A stretch of 64,000 nt of DNA from NCBI RefSeq assembly GCF_012489685.1, contig NC_080042.1:18986150-19050149 (forward strand), read 5' to 3'. Origin of the DNA: Lotus japonicus. Lineage: Eukaryota > Streptophyta > Magnoliopsida > Fabales > Fabaceae. Positions 32,211 through 44,884 of the stretch are shown here, in pieces. Both the position numbers and the translations under genes were made by a program. A model generated the notes under the pieces. The model ran no database searches, was not told the DNA's origin, and worked only from the letters and a program-made list of their open reading frames with translations. Numbering within the stretch: position 1 is the stretch's first letter; the number at the start of each line of letters is the position of its first letter.

Positions 32211-34038
32211 TGTAACGCCCCGATTTCTCGAGGGTCACTTTAGTAACCTTTCCAAAAACTAAATATGCTGACTAAACTTTCGAAGTCAATAATAACCAAG
32301 TATTTTTTTTTTCAAAACATGCTCTAGCGAATGCACAGTAATTACCCAATAATATATAACTTCATATCCAAAAGTATGGGTACAATTGAGTCTTTAAAGA
32401 GAAATATCAAAAGACTTCTTATGCCCAACAAGCTCCTTATGATCTCCATACTGGGTAGACCACAAAATAGCAAAACATCAGAACCTACCATTTCTCTAAA
32501 ACCAAAAGAATACAAACTCCTATGATCATCCTACAAGCTTCAACCAACAACGATAAGCTTTCTACCCAAAAGGCTCAAGCCGTACACAAGACTATTCCTC
32601 CTCCGAGGGATTCTCTTCGACGGTCGAACAATCAATCTCTCATAAGATCTGCAACAGGGTTCTGGCATCAGAAGACATGTAGTCAATCCCACGAACGACT
32701 TACTGTGCGCTTCACCGAACTAATGCAAAGACATGACACTTCATCCGATCATCATGGATCCTCCTCATAAGCAGCGTCACAGCAACTTTCCCAGAAGCAT
32801 GGTGCTTGATCATGGTTGCCGCCCATCACCTGGCAGTCGCCGGCCGCCAAACACAAGCAATACATACAATGGCGTGCGAGGGTCAACTTCCAGAATATAG
32901 GTATATATATAATAGTAGGTCACACAATATACACATAATCACATACTTATACATTTCACGGCTTACTAACGCAATCTATCGATCACGTGGCTTATGTAAA
33001 ATACGAGGGTTGTCAATGACAAACCTCTCTGACACACATAACAATTAAATCACATTAGCTTATCTCAAGCATATCAAAACTCATAGCACATATCACCTCA
33101 TCATCAAGCTCAATCGACAACCCTAAGGTTAGTCTATATGCTCGTGCAAATGCAATGCCACATAGGCACATCAAATGATTCGGATATAAACGCCTTTTCC
33201 ATGAGGTAGGCGAGACAACACTTAGTCGGTCTGATACCCACTCCAGTATCAACCTCTGACTAGTGAATGTCACTTAGTTGATACCCACTCCAGTATCAAC
33301 ATAGTTGATAACCTCTCCATTATCAACATCTGAAGGTACGACCGCTCCATCGTCCTCAGAAGACAGGCATGGCCACTCCACCATCCTGACAAAAATGTAT
33401 GCATGCATGATATGAATCATGGTTAGCCAAACAAACAAGAACGCCCTCTCTAGTGTTCGTGTTTACTGCTGAGAAAATAGTTAAACTATGATACAATTAT
33501 GAGTTGATCACCAACGGTTGCACTCTGCTCCAAGTGACCGAAGTTTACACTACGACAGGTCACTCCACTCCAAGTAACCGTGTCGCCGAGTCTCGTCTTT
33601 CTTTCATCTAAGCCATCAAATAAGGCCCCCCTTTGAAATTCTCTTTTCTAAAAAGGATTGAAGTCTCATTTAAAAATATCTTTCTAGAAGCTTTGCGTTG
33701 CAGTAAACTTTCTTTTAATTTTCAAAATATGTGTACACTTTGATTATTTATTTTAGATGAAGTTTATAAGTAAATCATGAATACGTTTGTTCCTTTTCGA
33801 AAACTTTGGTAGGTTAAAATAAAAGCTCCCACCCTGTGTAACCCTTTTTGAGAAAACCTCTCAATCAAAAACCTCAGTAAATCAAAAACATCGTTAAAAT
33901 CTCCTCTAACCGACACTCAGAAAACCCTTCGGTTACAAAAACAATATGTCGTCAACAGATAATCAAATTCACAATAGAAGTATAGACATCATCACAACAA
34001 GCCATTATATCAAATAGCTAGCATCAAAGTGCTCTCAT
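32211..34038 (-). repeat. LTR D: third Ty3/gypsy LTR family, truncated (copy 1)
   Basis: It begins TGTAACGCCCCGATTTCTCGAGGGTCAC, closely like the left ends of LTRs A, B and C, so it is probably in the same minus orientation. A GAGGGTCAACTTCC block (about 32880) matches the start region of the LTR ORF in B and C, but I could not trace the ORF itself. A striking hairpin array is at 33232-33585. It is cut at 34038 by LTR E. Nothing else coding is seen. Confidence 0.6.
33232..33585 (-). repeat. Hairpin array with invariant 8-base loop (LTR D, copy 1)
   Basis: Seven hairpins share the loop CNNCTCCA on the plus strand (UGGAGNRG on the transcript): 33232-33251, 33277-33300, 33304-33327, 33334-33356, 33364-33388, 33515-33540 and 33553-33585. 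Stem sequences differ completely, for example GTTGATAC/GTATCAAC, GTTGATAA/TTATCAAC, ACGA/TCGT and ATGG/CCAT. The second and third differ by a compensatory closing pair. The last has a 12-bp stem with one bulge and one pair that is G.U only on minus-strand RNA. Confidence 0.75.
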
Positions 34039-34394
34039 TGTAAGACTCGATTTTAGGGCATATTATTTTAATAATAATATTAAATAATATTCTGTGAATT
34101 GCTTGTGCTATATGTGGTATTATGCCTTTTAAAAAGGTGATTAATTTTTAGAAGCAATATTAAGTCCTAGAAACCTCTAGACGTTGATGAGCGCGACGAT
34201 ACGAGCATTTTGACTATAATATTGCTAGGGTTCGGTGACGACGACTTTTAGGTCAAAATCGACCCGACGGCAGCGATGAGTTGGCGAATCGAGTCGACGA
34301 GGACGATTTCGTGGGCCGCACCTTATGGGGAGGTGTTGGGAATGATTTTAAGAATATTCTAGGAGAGAATATTCCGTGGTTTTATTTTTGAAGG

Positions 34395-34431
34395 TTTTAT
34401 TTAAATAAAATGGGGTTTTATTTAAATAAAA
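34395..34431. repeat. Two tandem perfect 16-bp palindromes (copy 1)
   Basis: TTTTATTTAAATAAAA occurs at 34395-34410 and again at 34416-34431, separated by TGGGG, about 640 bp upstream of the LTR E TATA box. Confidence 0.7.
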
Positions 34432-35070
34432 CGCATTTAAATAATTTTAACCTATGGTTTAATATCAAAATTAATTCTGAAAATATTTTTGAGGCATAAT
34501 GGAGCTGGTGCACGAATTTTTGGAGCCAAAAATTATTGATGAGGATTTTTGATTTTAAAATTGAAGTTTTGATGCGTTTAGGAGGGAAATGGTGCATTTA
34601 ATGCATTAATTATTTTAGGGTTTTTATTTAAATTATTATTTTAAAAATTTTAGGTGAAAATCTGAGCATGGAGAGTGTGTGGTCGGCCAAGACTTGTGGA
34701 GGAAGGAAAAAGAAGACTTTTGCAAAAATTTCCTTTTCTAGCTAGGTTTTATGATGGAGAGAAATTAGGGATGTGATTCTTTGATTTTCTTTTTAATGGG
34801 GGATTGATTTCTAAAGTTTTAAAACTTCCAAGGATCCCTCCAAATCTGATTTAAAACTCTTGTGACTCAGATTTTATTTCTTTAAATAATTAGGGATTTA
34901 AATGCTAATTTTTGTCGGGTTTAATTTAGGAAATAAACCTAAATTTGAGGGCTAAAGGTGGGGAGTTTCGGAAAGTTGTAGAAACCCCTAGAATGGGCTG
35001 AAGGAGGGGCGGTTTTGGGCCTCACTTGGGGAGGAAGAAAAGAAATTAATGCTTTGCTCTCACCTCTCAC

Positions 35071-35078
35071 TATAAATA
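35071..35078 (+). promoter_or_regulatory. TATA box of LTR E (copy 1)
   Basis: TATAAATA lies in the context CTCACTATAAATAGAGAG, typical of plant core promoters, followed by a CT-rich leader. Confidence 0.6.
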
Positions 35079-35487
35079 GAGAGCTCCTCCTCATTTTTCA
35101 CACAAGCTCACTTGCTCTCCTCTCTCCCTAGCCGAAGTTCGAAGTGAGCGTGATCCCGCCAAATCCAAAGTCCTAGGACGTGTTTTTGCTGTGACAAAGG
35201 TAAGGGCACTTCGGCCTCGGCCTAGATAAATTGTTTGTGATTGTGATTGTTAGCAAGCATGATGCTAGGACTATTGATGATGTATGAGCTAGATATGCTA
35301 TATGATGATGCAATAAATGCTAGCTAGTGCTATTATGAACATGCCTATATGCCTAGGGTGTTAGCTATATTTATTGCTATGCATGCAAGTTATTATGCGA
35401 TGATGTGTTGTTCATAAGAGATGAACGTGATGGGCTTAGGGCCTAGTGATGATGACTGACTTGCATGGCATGCATTTGTGGGCCAAG

Positions 35488-36162
35488 TGTAACACCCCGA
35501 TTTCGGTGGCGTCACTTTAGTAACCAAAAGAAAATACTTTAAGCGGAAAAACGTGAATTATTTTTTTTTTCGACAATATAACTAAAGACAGAAAGCAATA
35601 AAACTCCCCAACAAAAGATAAAGGAACTACTATACAACTATATATACATGCCTCGCTAAACACTACCACGTCACGAGTAACCTCCAGTGACGGGTGACAG
35701 AAAAGAGTAACGCCCGAAGGCAATATGTACAGTCCAAGATAAAGATACTGTGTCCGCAAACACTAAACTACAAAATCTGAGAGCAAGTTGGCCCAGCGGC
35801 CTAAGAAAAGACCCCCTAAATCCAACCAGCTCTCTGTGATCTCCATAGGAAACCACACAAAAGCTACCGGTAGGAAAACTACCCTGTCCCCAAAAACGGA
35901 AGCATGACGGTCAGAGCATCGACACTACTCCTACACTATCCCTACCCGAGGAGCCCACACTAGCACTCGATCCTACACGCTAGCGCGGTCGTCATCCGAA
36001 TCTGCATCCAGGACGACTAGGTCGACGTACTCAACACTGCCCTCTTTGTCCACCCTAATGCGCTCCTGCTGGACTCTCGGGCTCGGGGGCCGGAACGAGA
36101 TCCGCGACGACAGCAGCAGCAGTAGACGGACTAGACTCCGTCGAAGCCCCACCTACTGGCAC
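35488..36162 (-). repeat. Start of element C LTR (copy 1), ends at assembly gap
   Basis: It matches 51105-51778 closely and includes the C-terminal part of the LTR ORF (with a 2-base deletion near 36070). It stops at the N run. Confidence 0.88.
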
Positions 36163-36262
36163 NNNNNNNNNNNNNNNNNNNNNNNNNNNNNNNNNNNNNN
36201 NNNNNNNNNNNNNNNNNNNNNNNNNNNNNNNNNNNNNNNNNNNNNNNNNNNNNNNNNNNNNN
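36163..36262. other. Assembly gap, 100 N
   Basis: Exactly 100 N, the customary placeholder for a gap of unknown size. It separates the two copies of the 15.5-kb block. Confidence 0.99.
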
Positions 36263-37229
36263 TAAAATCAAGCTATTTGAACAGTTTTACAAAAAGCTCC
36301 AAACTTTGAGCACAGAAAGACATAGAAGAAGTCGACAGAATTGACGATCAGAAGTGAGGGATAGTATCTATACCTCGTAGTCTTGAAGTGGCAACGAACT
36401 GTGAAGCAATTGGGCAAGAAACGACGAAAATCTTCTTCTCCTCCTCCTCCAATGAAGGTCGCAGGTTTGGGAAGAAAATGGGTAAGTTTTTGCCAAAATT
36501 TTTCATTTCCTTGCTATTTATAGGTTTTGGAAAATGCGGAAAAATGAAAATTTCGCGATTCCGATTTTTCTTGCGCATTCCTCGTAGAATTCTAAGATAG
36601 GTTCTGGCGACAGAATTCCAAAACTCAAAAGAGGTTTCTTGGAATTAAGGTAAACGATTCAAAGTCGGTGTAAATCTATTTTACCCGAAAAACTACTTTT
36701 TGCAGCGAATGTCGGAAGAGAAAACTTCCTTCTGAAGAAAAATTGGAAACATCAAGAGAAATGGGTGTACGTGTGTGGAATCTTCATTTGAAGCTTCGAA
36801 TAGAAAAAGTCTTCATCGTCGGTTGATTTTAGGTTTCTTAAACTATCACGGTTTTTAGTTTCGGCAAACCTCCGAGGATTGGAATCGGACGTTCGTACAT
36901 TCTAGGGTTTCGCATCGAAACGCTTGTTTATAGACGATCAAGAGAAGTTCTAACATTTCTCTGAAGATTTTTGGAATTAATTTCCATCGTGCCTTTAAGT
37001 GTAAATTAGCTATTTACTAGTGTTCTTGCCCTAGGTTTAAGCGTATATTAGTCGTGCTATAACTCTTATCGATTTTGATACAGTCCTTAGACTTTTCCTG
37101 AACTTTCTCCTTCATAAATTTATCTCATTCAATAAACTCTTGTTCAGGTTTCCCTCCACGATACATCAAACCTAATCGTGAATAGGAATTTTATTCACTT
37201 ATTCTAAACTTAAAAACTTGGGTCTTACA
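36263..37229 (-). repeat. LTR B fragment (copy 2)
   Basis: It corresponds to 20644-21609, ends TTACA at 37229 and retains the TATA box at 36514-36523. The rest of the LTR is lost in the gap. Confidence 0.88.
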
Positions 37230-37892
37230 CGTACAATGCATACAGGTTGCATCCACAGCTAAATGGCAACGAACTCTGAGTTGGTTCACCTGAATAGCAT
37301 TATGGAGAATCAGCCAAACAAGCATCCTTATTTTCTCAGGCACTTGGAGCTTCCAAACCCAGCCAAGTCTCCGGTCCTCTTGCTGATTATGTTGAGCATC
37401 ATTGAGCCAAGCATAGGCATCGCGAACAGAATAGATCCCAGTGCTACCCACCGTCCAAATCCAACCATCGCTTCGAGTCGCACACAGAGACGGTTGCATC
37501 ATCAACAGCTTCTTAGTAACAGAGGCAGGAAGGATAGTATATAATCGGTTAAGATTCCAACTGGTATCCGGGAAAACATCTTTCAGCTTCAACTCATTAT
37601 CAGCAATATTAACAAATGAAAATTGTTTAGCAATTGGGCCTGTCCCGCTACAATCTTTGTACCAAATCGACGTTTCACCATTACCTAGCTGGAAGCTAAA
37701 GTGCTGCCCAACTTGGTCTCGAGCACGTAAAATGCCCTTCCAGACTGACGAGTCCTGCTGGTGCGCTTGAACATTTAGAATTGAAGAGTCCTTGACATAT
37801 TTGTGCTCAAATACTTTTACCCACAATTTATTTGGTTTCTGAACCATTTGCCAAACGGCTTTCCCAAGCAGCGCTGTATTAAACTGATTCAT
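37230..37892 (-). pseudogene. LINE reverse-transcriptase C-terminal fragment (copy 2)
   Basis: Same relic as 21610-22272, but here the frame is open for the whole fragment, because a Gln codon stands where copy 1 has TAG. It contains the RT thumb-like start (MNQFNTALLGK) and zinc-binding RVT region. The C-terminal residues after CMHCT are LTR B sequence. Confidence 0.75.
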
Positions 37893-38634
37893 CTCCTTGA
37901 TTCCAACATGTTAATATTTTTAATAAAAATTGATATAGTTTCTAATTAATGGTTAATGAAAATATTGTAATAACATAAAAAGTTGTTAGTAACTAATTAA
38001 TATTGTCATTTAAAAAAAAATATTGTCATTAATGTAAAGTTCTATACCTAATATAATTGTTTTATATAAAAGTACTATTTTATTTTACTTTATTGATTAT
38101 AAAATTCTTTTCACTTTTTTAATTAGTAATTAGCATTGAAATATGAAATTTTGAGATATTTTACGATTAATAGCTAAAATAATCAATAATATAAAAGGTT
38201 ATTATTTTTGTTCCATTATAAAAGGTTATTATTAACTAAATAGTATTGTTTTTAATTCTCTTCACCACATTCCCTTTTTTATATTTCCCTGTCATTGTCC
38301 TTATCCTGAGTCAAATTTTCCATATTTTTCGGATCCTCTCCACGTTTTTTTTATTTTTTGAAATCTTAAAGCTAATGACAGATACTCAGATACCACCTTC
38401 TGGATGGTTGGAACTTTTAAAAGTAAAATAGAAGAATTTTTTTGTTGTTGTTCTGTTCCCACTCTGTTTTTTCTTTTTTAATATACATGTATATATATTT
38501 CGGGGTTATGCCGGAATCAATTTGTTTGATTCTGTATTCTGGGTCTTTAAATCAGGCCAATTCCAAGTTTTTAGAATTTGTAGAATTCAGGGGTGCATTC
38601 TGTTTCCTGAGGAAATAAAAAATAATTATCAACC
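37893..38634 (+). promoter_or_regulatory. Upstream region of hydrolase gene (copy 2)
   Basis: Identical in character to 22273-23014: AT-rich, no coding signal, TATATATATT near 38490. Confidence 0.35.
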
Positions 38635-41600
38635 ATGAAGCTAGAAGGTGTTGATAATGAATTACAGAAGATTTTGGATGCTAAAATGGATGAAGTGGGC
38701 GCTAGAAAGCGTGCACGTGAAGCCTTCAAGGATATTCAGCTTGGGATTGATCATATACTGTTTAAGGTGTGTGTGCCTTTGGTTTGGTCTTCTTTCGTTT
38801 CTTTTGTTTGTTGTTGTTGTTGTTTATGGAATTGATTGAATGAATCCCACTTATTTGTTTGGTTTTGTTTTGTCTTGTGAGTAAAGTTTTAATCCATTTT
38901 TTTAATATTGTTTCTGGTAACTCTGCATCCAGGTGCTGTATTGCAATAAATTTGGCTTTGGTCTGGTTTTCTCTTTCTTTAGTTCTGTGGACATTAATTG
39001 GTATTTGGTGATAGTACATGGTTGTTGAGATCTCCTAGTTCAACATGGTTACGTGGGGATAAAATATTGACTTTGTGATTGCTTGTAGTTGTTGGCAACT
39101 CCTTAGACTTAGAGGGTAGTTGGAAGAGGGAGAGGGCCTGTTCTTTCATTTTTACTAGGTAAAGTGAGAGAGTCTGTTCTAGGCTTTTAGTTATTAAATG
39201 TTATAGCCAACTTGCAACTTCTTTTACTTGCCTGATTGCATTAAGAGTATGTATTTTTTTTATATACATTGCTCTTACAATTTCGATTCAAGTTGGTAAA
39301 GGCTAAAAGTCTTCATAAGTGTAGCACTAAATTTTTGACCTAGAAATTTAAACAATCACTTTTAACTACTGCAATCAGCACCAATTAGGTGTATTATCGT
39401 CTATCGCTCATGATAAAATTTTATATGATTTTTTATGTTAAAATTTTGTATTTATTTCTCTTCAAAAAATTTAACAAAATTTTACCTATTTAATATATTT
39501 ATATAAAAAGATAGATAAATACAAAATAAGGTGATGGGAAATTTCACTATACTAAGCTGATTGTAACAGCTAAATTTTATATGATTTTTTATGTTCAAGT
39601 AGTACATGATTGATTCCCCTTAAACAAAGTCTAGGGTTTGAGTCTTGTAGATGGAAAAAACTCTCACTAGGAGAGTTAGCCCCACCGTGTGGTGGATGTA
39701 CCCAGCTCGAACAGAATTGCCTCCTGTGTGGAGGACACCCGTAAGATATAAAAACACCCAAGTGGCATCTTGCCTTAAAGGCAGTAAGACCAACAATGAG
39801 GGAAAGTGAGACCAACACATAGATTGTTTTCCTAATTCAATCACATCCTGTATTTATTTAGGTATTAAGCATGGGAGATTTTAAAGGTTACATGATTTAT
39901 CACTACAAAACACTAGTATCATTTTATCTGATGTGATATTTCACTTGAATTGAGTAAAAATTTTGTTTTCTTCAAAATGTTAATATCATTTTTTTCATTC
40001 TTTGCAGACTCCATGTGATGGACTAAAAATGAAAGAGGTGAGAAGTTTTGTTTGAATTTGAAACACATTCATGCTATGAATTTGAAACAATTGCTAATTT
40101 GATGTTTTGTTCTATGCAAATGCAACAGACTTATGAGGTGAACTCAAGGGGCGTAGAGATCTTTTATAAAAGCTGGCTTCCTGGGGAATCTAAGCCCAAA
40201 GCAGCTGTATTTTTCTGTCACGGTTATGGAGACACTTGCACCTTTTTCTTTGAAGGCATGTAGCAGCTACCTTGTATTTGGAAATTGGAACTGCTAGCTA
40301 GCTATAACTTTAAGTAACTAAATTCAGTTATCTTGTGGAATAGTAACTCAATTGTGACTTGGAATCTTTCATTTGCAGGAGTTGCTAGAAAGCTGGCATC
40401 ATCTGGATATGGAGTTTTTGCTATGGATTATCCTGGATTTGGTCTTTCAGAAGGTCTCCATGGCTTTATTCCCAGTTTTGATGAGCTTGTTGATGATGTC
40501 ATTGAGCAGTACTCCAAAATCAGAGGTACTTTACATACTCCTATCAATGGATCCGAATTTACTACCGCAGACTGCACTTCTGTCACAAATCCAAGTTGTT
40601 CAATTAGGATTGGACTGCTCATATTTCTAGCCTGTAAATAATTTATATCCAAATTATTGAGATCAAATATATATTGTTTGATCTTAATGCAATGGCTAAT
40701 GTTGAATGACTGCAGTAACTGCGTCAAAATGTGACTGTAGTTGATCCGGATCCCCCATTAACCCCTGTCATACATTTTCCAGTCATCATGAAATGCAATC
40801 ATTATAAATTTAATGAGTTAGAATTAGTTGCTCCTTAGGAAGGGGATCAAATGCTGCATTGTATCCTGGTGGTCTATGTACCTTGACAGGATTAGTTTTG
40901 TAGATAATTGTTGAGATAGAAAAGGACACTTATCTATGTACTGTAGTTCTAAGTTATGTCTCATGTGTATTACACATTACTCAAATTATCAATTAGAAAA
41001 TATTATTCCTTTCAACTTTTCCAATATAGGCAATACTTAAAGTGCATATTTTTTATGAAGGAAATATCTCAGTTGTCTCCTATAAGTCATTTTGAACTTT
41101 GGCAATAAAATAGAAACAATGCAAGTTCACTATTTACTAAATTGTGAACATTACATGTAACTTATTTCATCTTACACTGGAAACAAGTTGAACAACATAT
41201 ATATGAGGGTTTTGATTATTTGATACTACTGTATTCTATGGCAGAAAACCCTGAGTTCCATTCTCTTCCCAGCTTCCTATTTGGAGAGTCCATGGGTGGA
41301 GCTGTCGCGTTGAAGGTGCACCTGAAACAACCTAATGCATGGGATGGCGCCATTCTTGGTGCACCAATGTGTAAAGTATTAATCCTCAAACACAATCATG
41401 TAGGTTCTGATTGGATTTGCTATGATCTCCCTTTGACCTGAAAAATTTGTTTAGATTGCAGATGACATGGTTCCATCAAAGTTGGTCACTCAGATCCTTA
41501 TTGGTATAGCCAATGTTCTTCCGAAGCATAAATTAGTTCCACAAAAGGATTTAGCAGATGCAGCATTCAGAGATTTGAATAAGAGGAAGCAGGTTTGTAT

Positions 41601-43450
41601 TTTGTAATGCCACAGAACTGTTTTTTGTCTACTGATACACCTTTGTTATCTGCTTATCGCATAAGAGCTTATTCATAAGCTAATTTGAGAAATTCATTGA
41701 AATAAGCTCAAAATATGTTATAGGTAGGCATAAACACTTATTCATAAGCTAACCTGAGAAGCTTATGAAGATAATCTCAAAACAGGTTATAGGTAGATCT
41801 TAAGCTGTTTGCATAAACTCTTACAAATACTTGCATAAGTGTTTATGCTATAAGATAAGCTCGTATAAACTTTTCCAAACGGAGCCTGAACACAATAACC
41901 CATCTATCTTTCCGTCTGAACCTCTATTGACTCAATTTTTCTCCAATTCTTCTGATTCATTTCTTTTTTTAGATCATTATTAGCAATTTCTTGACACTTT
42001 TGAATGTCTCTCCAGGCAGCCTATAATGTCATTGCTTACAAGGACAAACCACGCTTGCGGAGCGCTTTAGAAATGCTTAGAACTACTCAAGAAATAGAAC
42101 GGCGGTTGAATGAAGTATGCTCTCATCTTCTGACTAATATACATTTCCTTGTTAAATATGTCTACCCAAGCTGAATCTGAATGAAGAAACTCTTTCAGTG
42201 GCTCCCTGAACTATTTTGTGATAATTTTCAGGCTTAATCTTTAAAATAAAGACAAATGCTCCAACCCCTTATAAAATGAAATTGCAGAAGTGGTTTTTGA
42301 TCAACTACTACTCATGAAAAAAAAGATTTCTGTTAATGTTAATTTAAGTCAGCCTTAATTGGATTTTTGAACTGATAAGCCATAAGATGCAGAGGACTTT
42401 TGGGATTGAAAATGCTACTTTTGAACACCTCATAGTTAAAAGCAATAATTTGTTTTGCAGAAAGCAAGCATTTGGGGTTTGAAAGGAAATTATATCTTGA
42501 TAGTTGATACACTATTGCATACTCTTTTAACTCTGTCTTGTTCCTTCTGCTTTACCTATTCCTATTCCTGTTCATTTTTGTTGTTTAGCATGATATTTCA
42601 TCTCAAATTCTTTTGTATTTATTGATTTTTCTCCCCCCCCCTTTTTCTCCTATTTTATAGGAGGATAAACTATTGGTTATTGATTGTGTTGAGAAATTTC
42701 ACATTGGCTGGAAATATGGTCAAAATAGTCCGTATAAATGGTTGAGCAACTCTCACTCTTGAGCTAGCTTTTGTGGTAGAATTATGTTTAACCCAAATTC
42801 TAAGATAGTATCAGAGTCTATCATAGATCCATTTATTGGAGACCATCCATATATGTGTCACATGTAGATGTTCATTCTTGCAAACTACAAGCTTTAGATA
42901 TCTAACCTTGGGTGTGAGAGGGGTGTTGAAAATCGACCATCCATATATGTGTCACATGTAGATGTTCATTCTTGCAAACTACACGCTTTAGATATCTAAC
43001 CTTGGGTGTGAGAGGGGTGTTGAAAATCGTACATTGACTAAAAAATAAACAAAATAATTCGTATAAATGGTAGAACAACTCTCACTCCTGCTAGCTTTTG
43101 GGTAGAGTTATTCATGAGATTGTATATGAAATTTCACATTTTTCCCATGGAATGAAAATTATTATATATAATAGTTCAATGAAATTATTCATCTCATGTA
43201 ATGGCTGTGAAAACAGGTCTCTCTACCATTGTTAATCCTTCATGGGGATGCTGACACGGTGACTGATCCATCAGTGAGCAAAGCCTTGTATGAGAAAGCA
43301 AGCTGTTCAGACAAGAAGCTTAAGCTTTACAATGATGCCTACCATGCTCTTCTTGCGGGTGAGCCTGATGAAGTAATAATTCAAGTTTTTGGTGACATCA
43401 TTTCTTGGCTTGATGACCACAGCTTGAAACATTATCAATCTTCACCTTGA
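38635..43450 (+). CDS. Alpha/beta hydrolase, monoacylglycerol lipase family (copy 2)
   Basis: Exons 38635-38766, 40008-40037, 40129-40255, 40379-40525, 41245-41375, 41455-41592, 42016-42114 and 43217-43450 encode the same 345 aa as copy 1; I saw no coding difference. The catalytic triad S161/D281/H311, the HG oxyanion pair, the 30-nt second exon and the GC-AG third intron are all retained. The visible intron difference is one C fewer in the poly-C run of intron 7. Given the gap and contig context this is probably the second haplotype of one gene, not a paralogue. Confidence 0.88.
39593..39810 (+). mobile_element. SINE-like insertion in intron 1 (copy 2)
   Basis: Same insertion as 23973-24190, with B-box-like GGGTTTGAGTC at 39634-39644. 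Confidence 0.45.
41651..41886. mobile_element. MITE-like ATAAGCT-rich repeat in intron 6 (copy 2)
   Basis: Same as 26031-26266. Confidence 0.5.
42687..43117 (+). mobile_element. TRIM-like element in intron 7 (copy 2)
   Basis: Same as 27068-27498, including the 94-bp internal duplication, which starts at 42841. Confidence 0.5.
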
Positions 43451-43693
43451 TACTATTCAAAAGAAGAATATTCAGATTGTTTTCAGTTGATATTTACTTC
43501 TACTTTGGTAGATTGAACATCAAAATTTGAAGTTGTTTATTCTTTACCATCTTAGTCAATTACTAGTGTAGCATTGTTTAATGTGAATAATACAGAAATA
43601 AAGAAATATAGTGGGAATGCAAAATCTATTGGCCCTTAAGCTTGCTTGATTAAGGTTTAACTTTGGAACCTCCTTTGTTTGACATGGAGTAGA

Positions 43694-44884
43694 TGAAGGT
43701 ATGAAAAACGATAGAAAGGGGGTTTGAATAGCGTTTTTACTCTAAAAACTTTTCCGACTTGAGATTTTAACAAATCTCTTCAAACACCGAGAATGAAAGT
43801 GCTAAGATAAGAGTTTGAGGAAAGAACACAATAATTTTATCTTGGTTCACTTGATAAATCCCTCAAGCTAATCCAGTCCACCCGTTAAGGTGATTTCTTC
43901 CTTCTTAGAATGAAGGCAATCCACTAATCAGAGTTTGTTACAACTGCACTTGCAACCTGCAAAGTGACTAACAATACAATGACTTAGCTATCACTAAGAT
44001 TCACTCTCTTAGTCTTCTCAAGGATCTGACCAACCTTGGTCTCCTTAAGGAAAAGCAAACAACTGTTTGAAAGTTTTGGTTTACAAAGAAATGCTTTTCA
44101 GAAAGCTAATAGTAAACACAATAAGTACAATATGAAGAAAGATTGCTTAAGAGAATATTTGAATTTCGCGAAAGCTTGAACAAAGTTTCTTAAAGCGGCA
44201 TCTTTCATATTCAGCCTCTTTATATACTCCAAGGATTAAGGTTTGGAAGTTTGCATGGAATGCTACCGTTGGAAGGCAGATCTGGATTTTCTAGGTTCTG
44301 CTGTGGCTGAATAAGTTAGGTAAGGTCGTCAGGAATGGTACAATTGCTTTTGTACTTTGGATAGTGACATGACCTTTATCCTAGTTGACTTCTGTTCAGA
44401 GCGATGCTTCATGTTGGAACTTGTGAAGCTTGGTGATCAGAGTTAGAGGGAAGCTTGGATCCTCTGACCTTTGTACCTTCTGCTTCTTGACTCAGAGGAG
44501 AAGTACTTGGTCTTCAGAGCCAGCTTACTCTTGGACTTCAGAATCTTCACTACTCAACTTCTGAACCTTCAGAGCTTCTGATCCTTCAGAGCTTCTGGTC
44601 TTCAGAACTTCAAGTGAACTGAATCCATATCAGAGCTTTACTATCTTCAGATCTTCTGAAGCTTAATCTACTGTTCAGATTGAACATAGTGAGTGCGAAA
44701 GCGTTGCGGAGGTAACTCTTTGAGTATGGTGCTTCTGATTTATGTGTAATTAGATCAGAGTTAGAGCCTGTCATTAAAACACTCAGAAAACAACGTTAGA
44801 GTATCATAATTGTTCATACACAATAGTTAACATGTAATCATCAAAACATAGAGTTGTACTACTAGATCAAAACTTGATCTTACA
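43694..44884 (-). repeat. SIRE-type 3' LTR (copy 2)
   Basis: Termini TG/CA. TATA box on the minus strand near 44218-44227. Same as 28075-29265. Confidence 0.88.

Larger units (their letters stand above)
34039..35487 (+). repeat. LTR E, plus-strand retroelement LTR, interrupted (copy 1)
   Basis: It begins TGTAAGACTCG at 34039. A TATA box is on the plus strand at 35071-35078, followed by a pyrimidine-rich leader. It is cut at 35488 by the start of LTR C. Two perfect palindromes lie at 34395-34431. No ORF of note. Confidence 0.55.
20644..36162 (+). repeat. Copy 1 of a 15.5-kb duplicated block
   Basis: It matches 36263-51778 base for base, except for scattered single-base changes and 1-2 base indels (homopolymers such as the poly-C near 27015, and the T run near 21233). 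It includes part of LTR B, the LINE fragment, the hydrolase gene, element F, LTRs D and E and the start of LTR C. It ends exactly at the N gap. Confidence 0.95.

Noticed and set aside
32211..32238. Met at 32238 as start of the env-like ORF
   Set aside because: The first residues are encoded by LTR D. The true N-terminus was removed by that insertion.
32331..33048. Plus-strand ORFs of 64-104 codons in LTR D
   Set aside because: They differ between the two near-identical copies because of one-base indels, and show no homology to the LTR proteins of A to C.
36046..36309. 87-aa ORF spanning the N run
   Set aside because: It is an artefact of translating 100 N; the two sides belong to different LTRs.
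38635..43450. Second hydrolase gene as a true tandem paralogue
   Set aside because: Introns, intronic transposons and downstream nested insertions are all shared at near identity, and the copies meet at an assembly gap, so allelic copies are the simpler reading.
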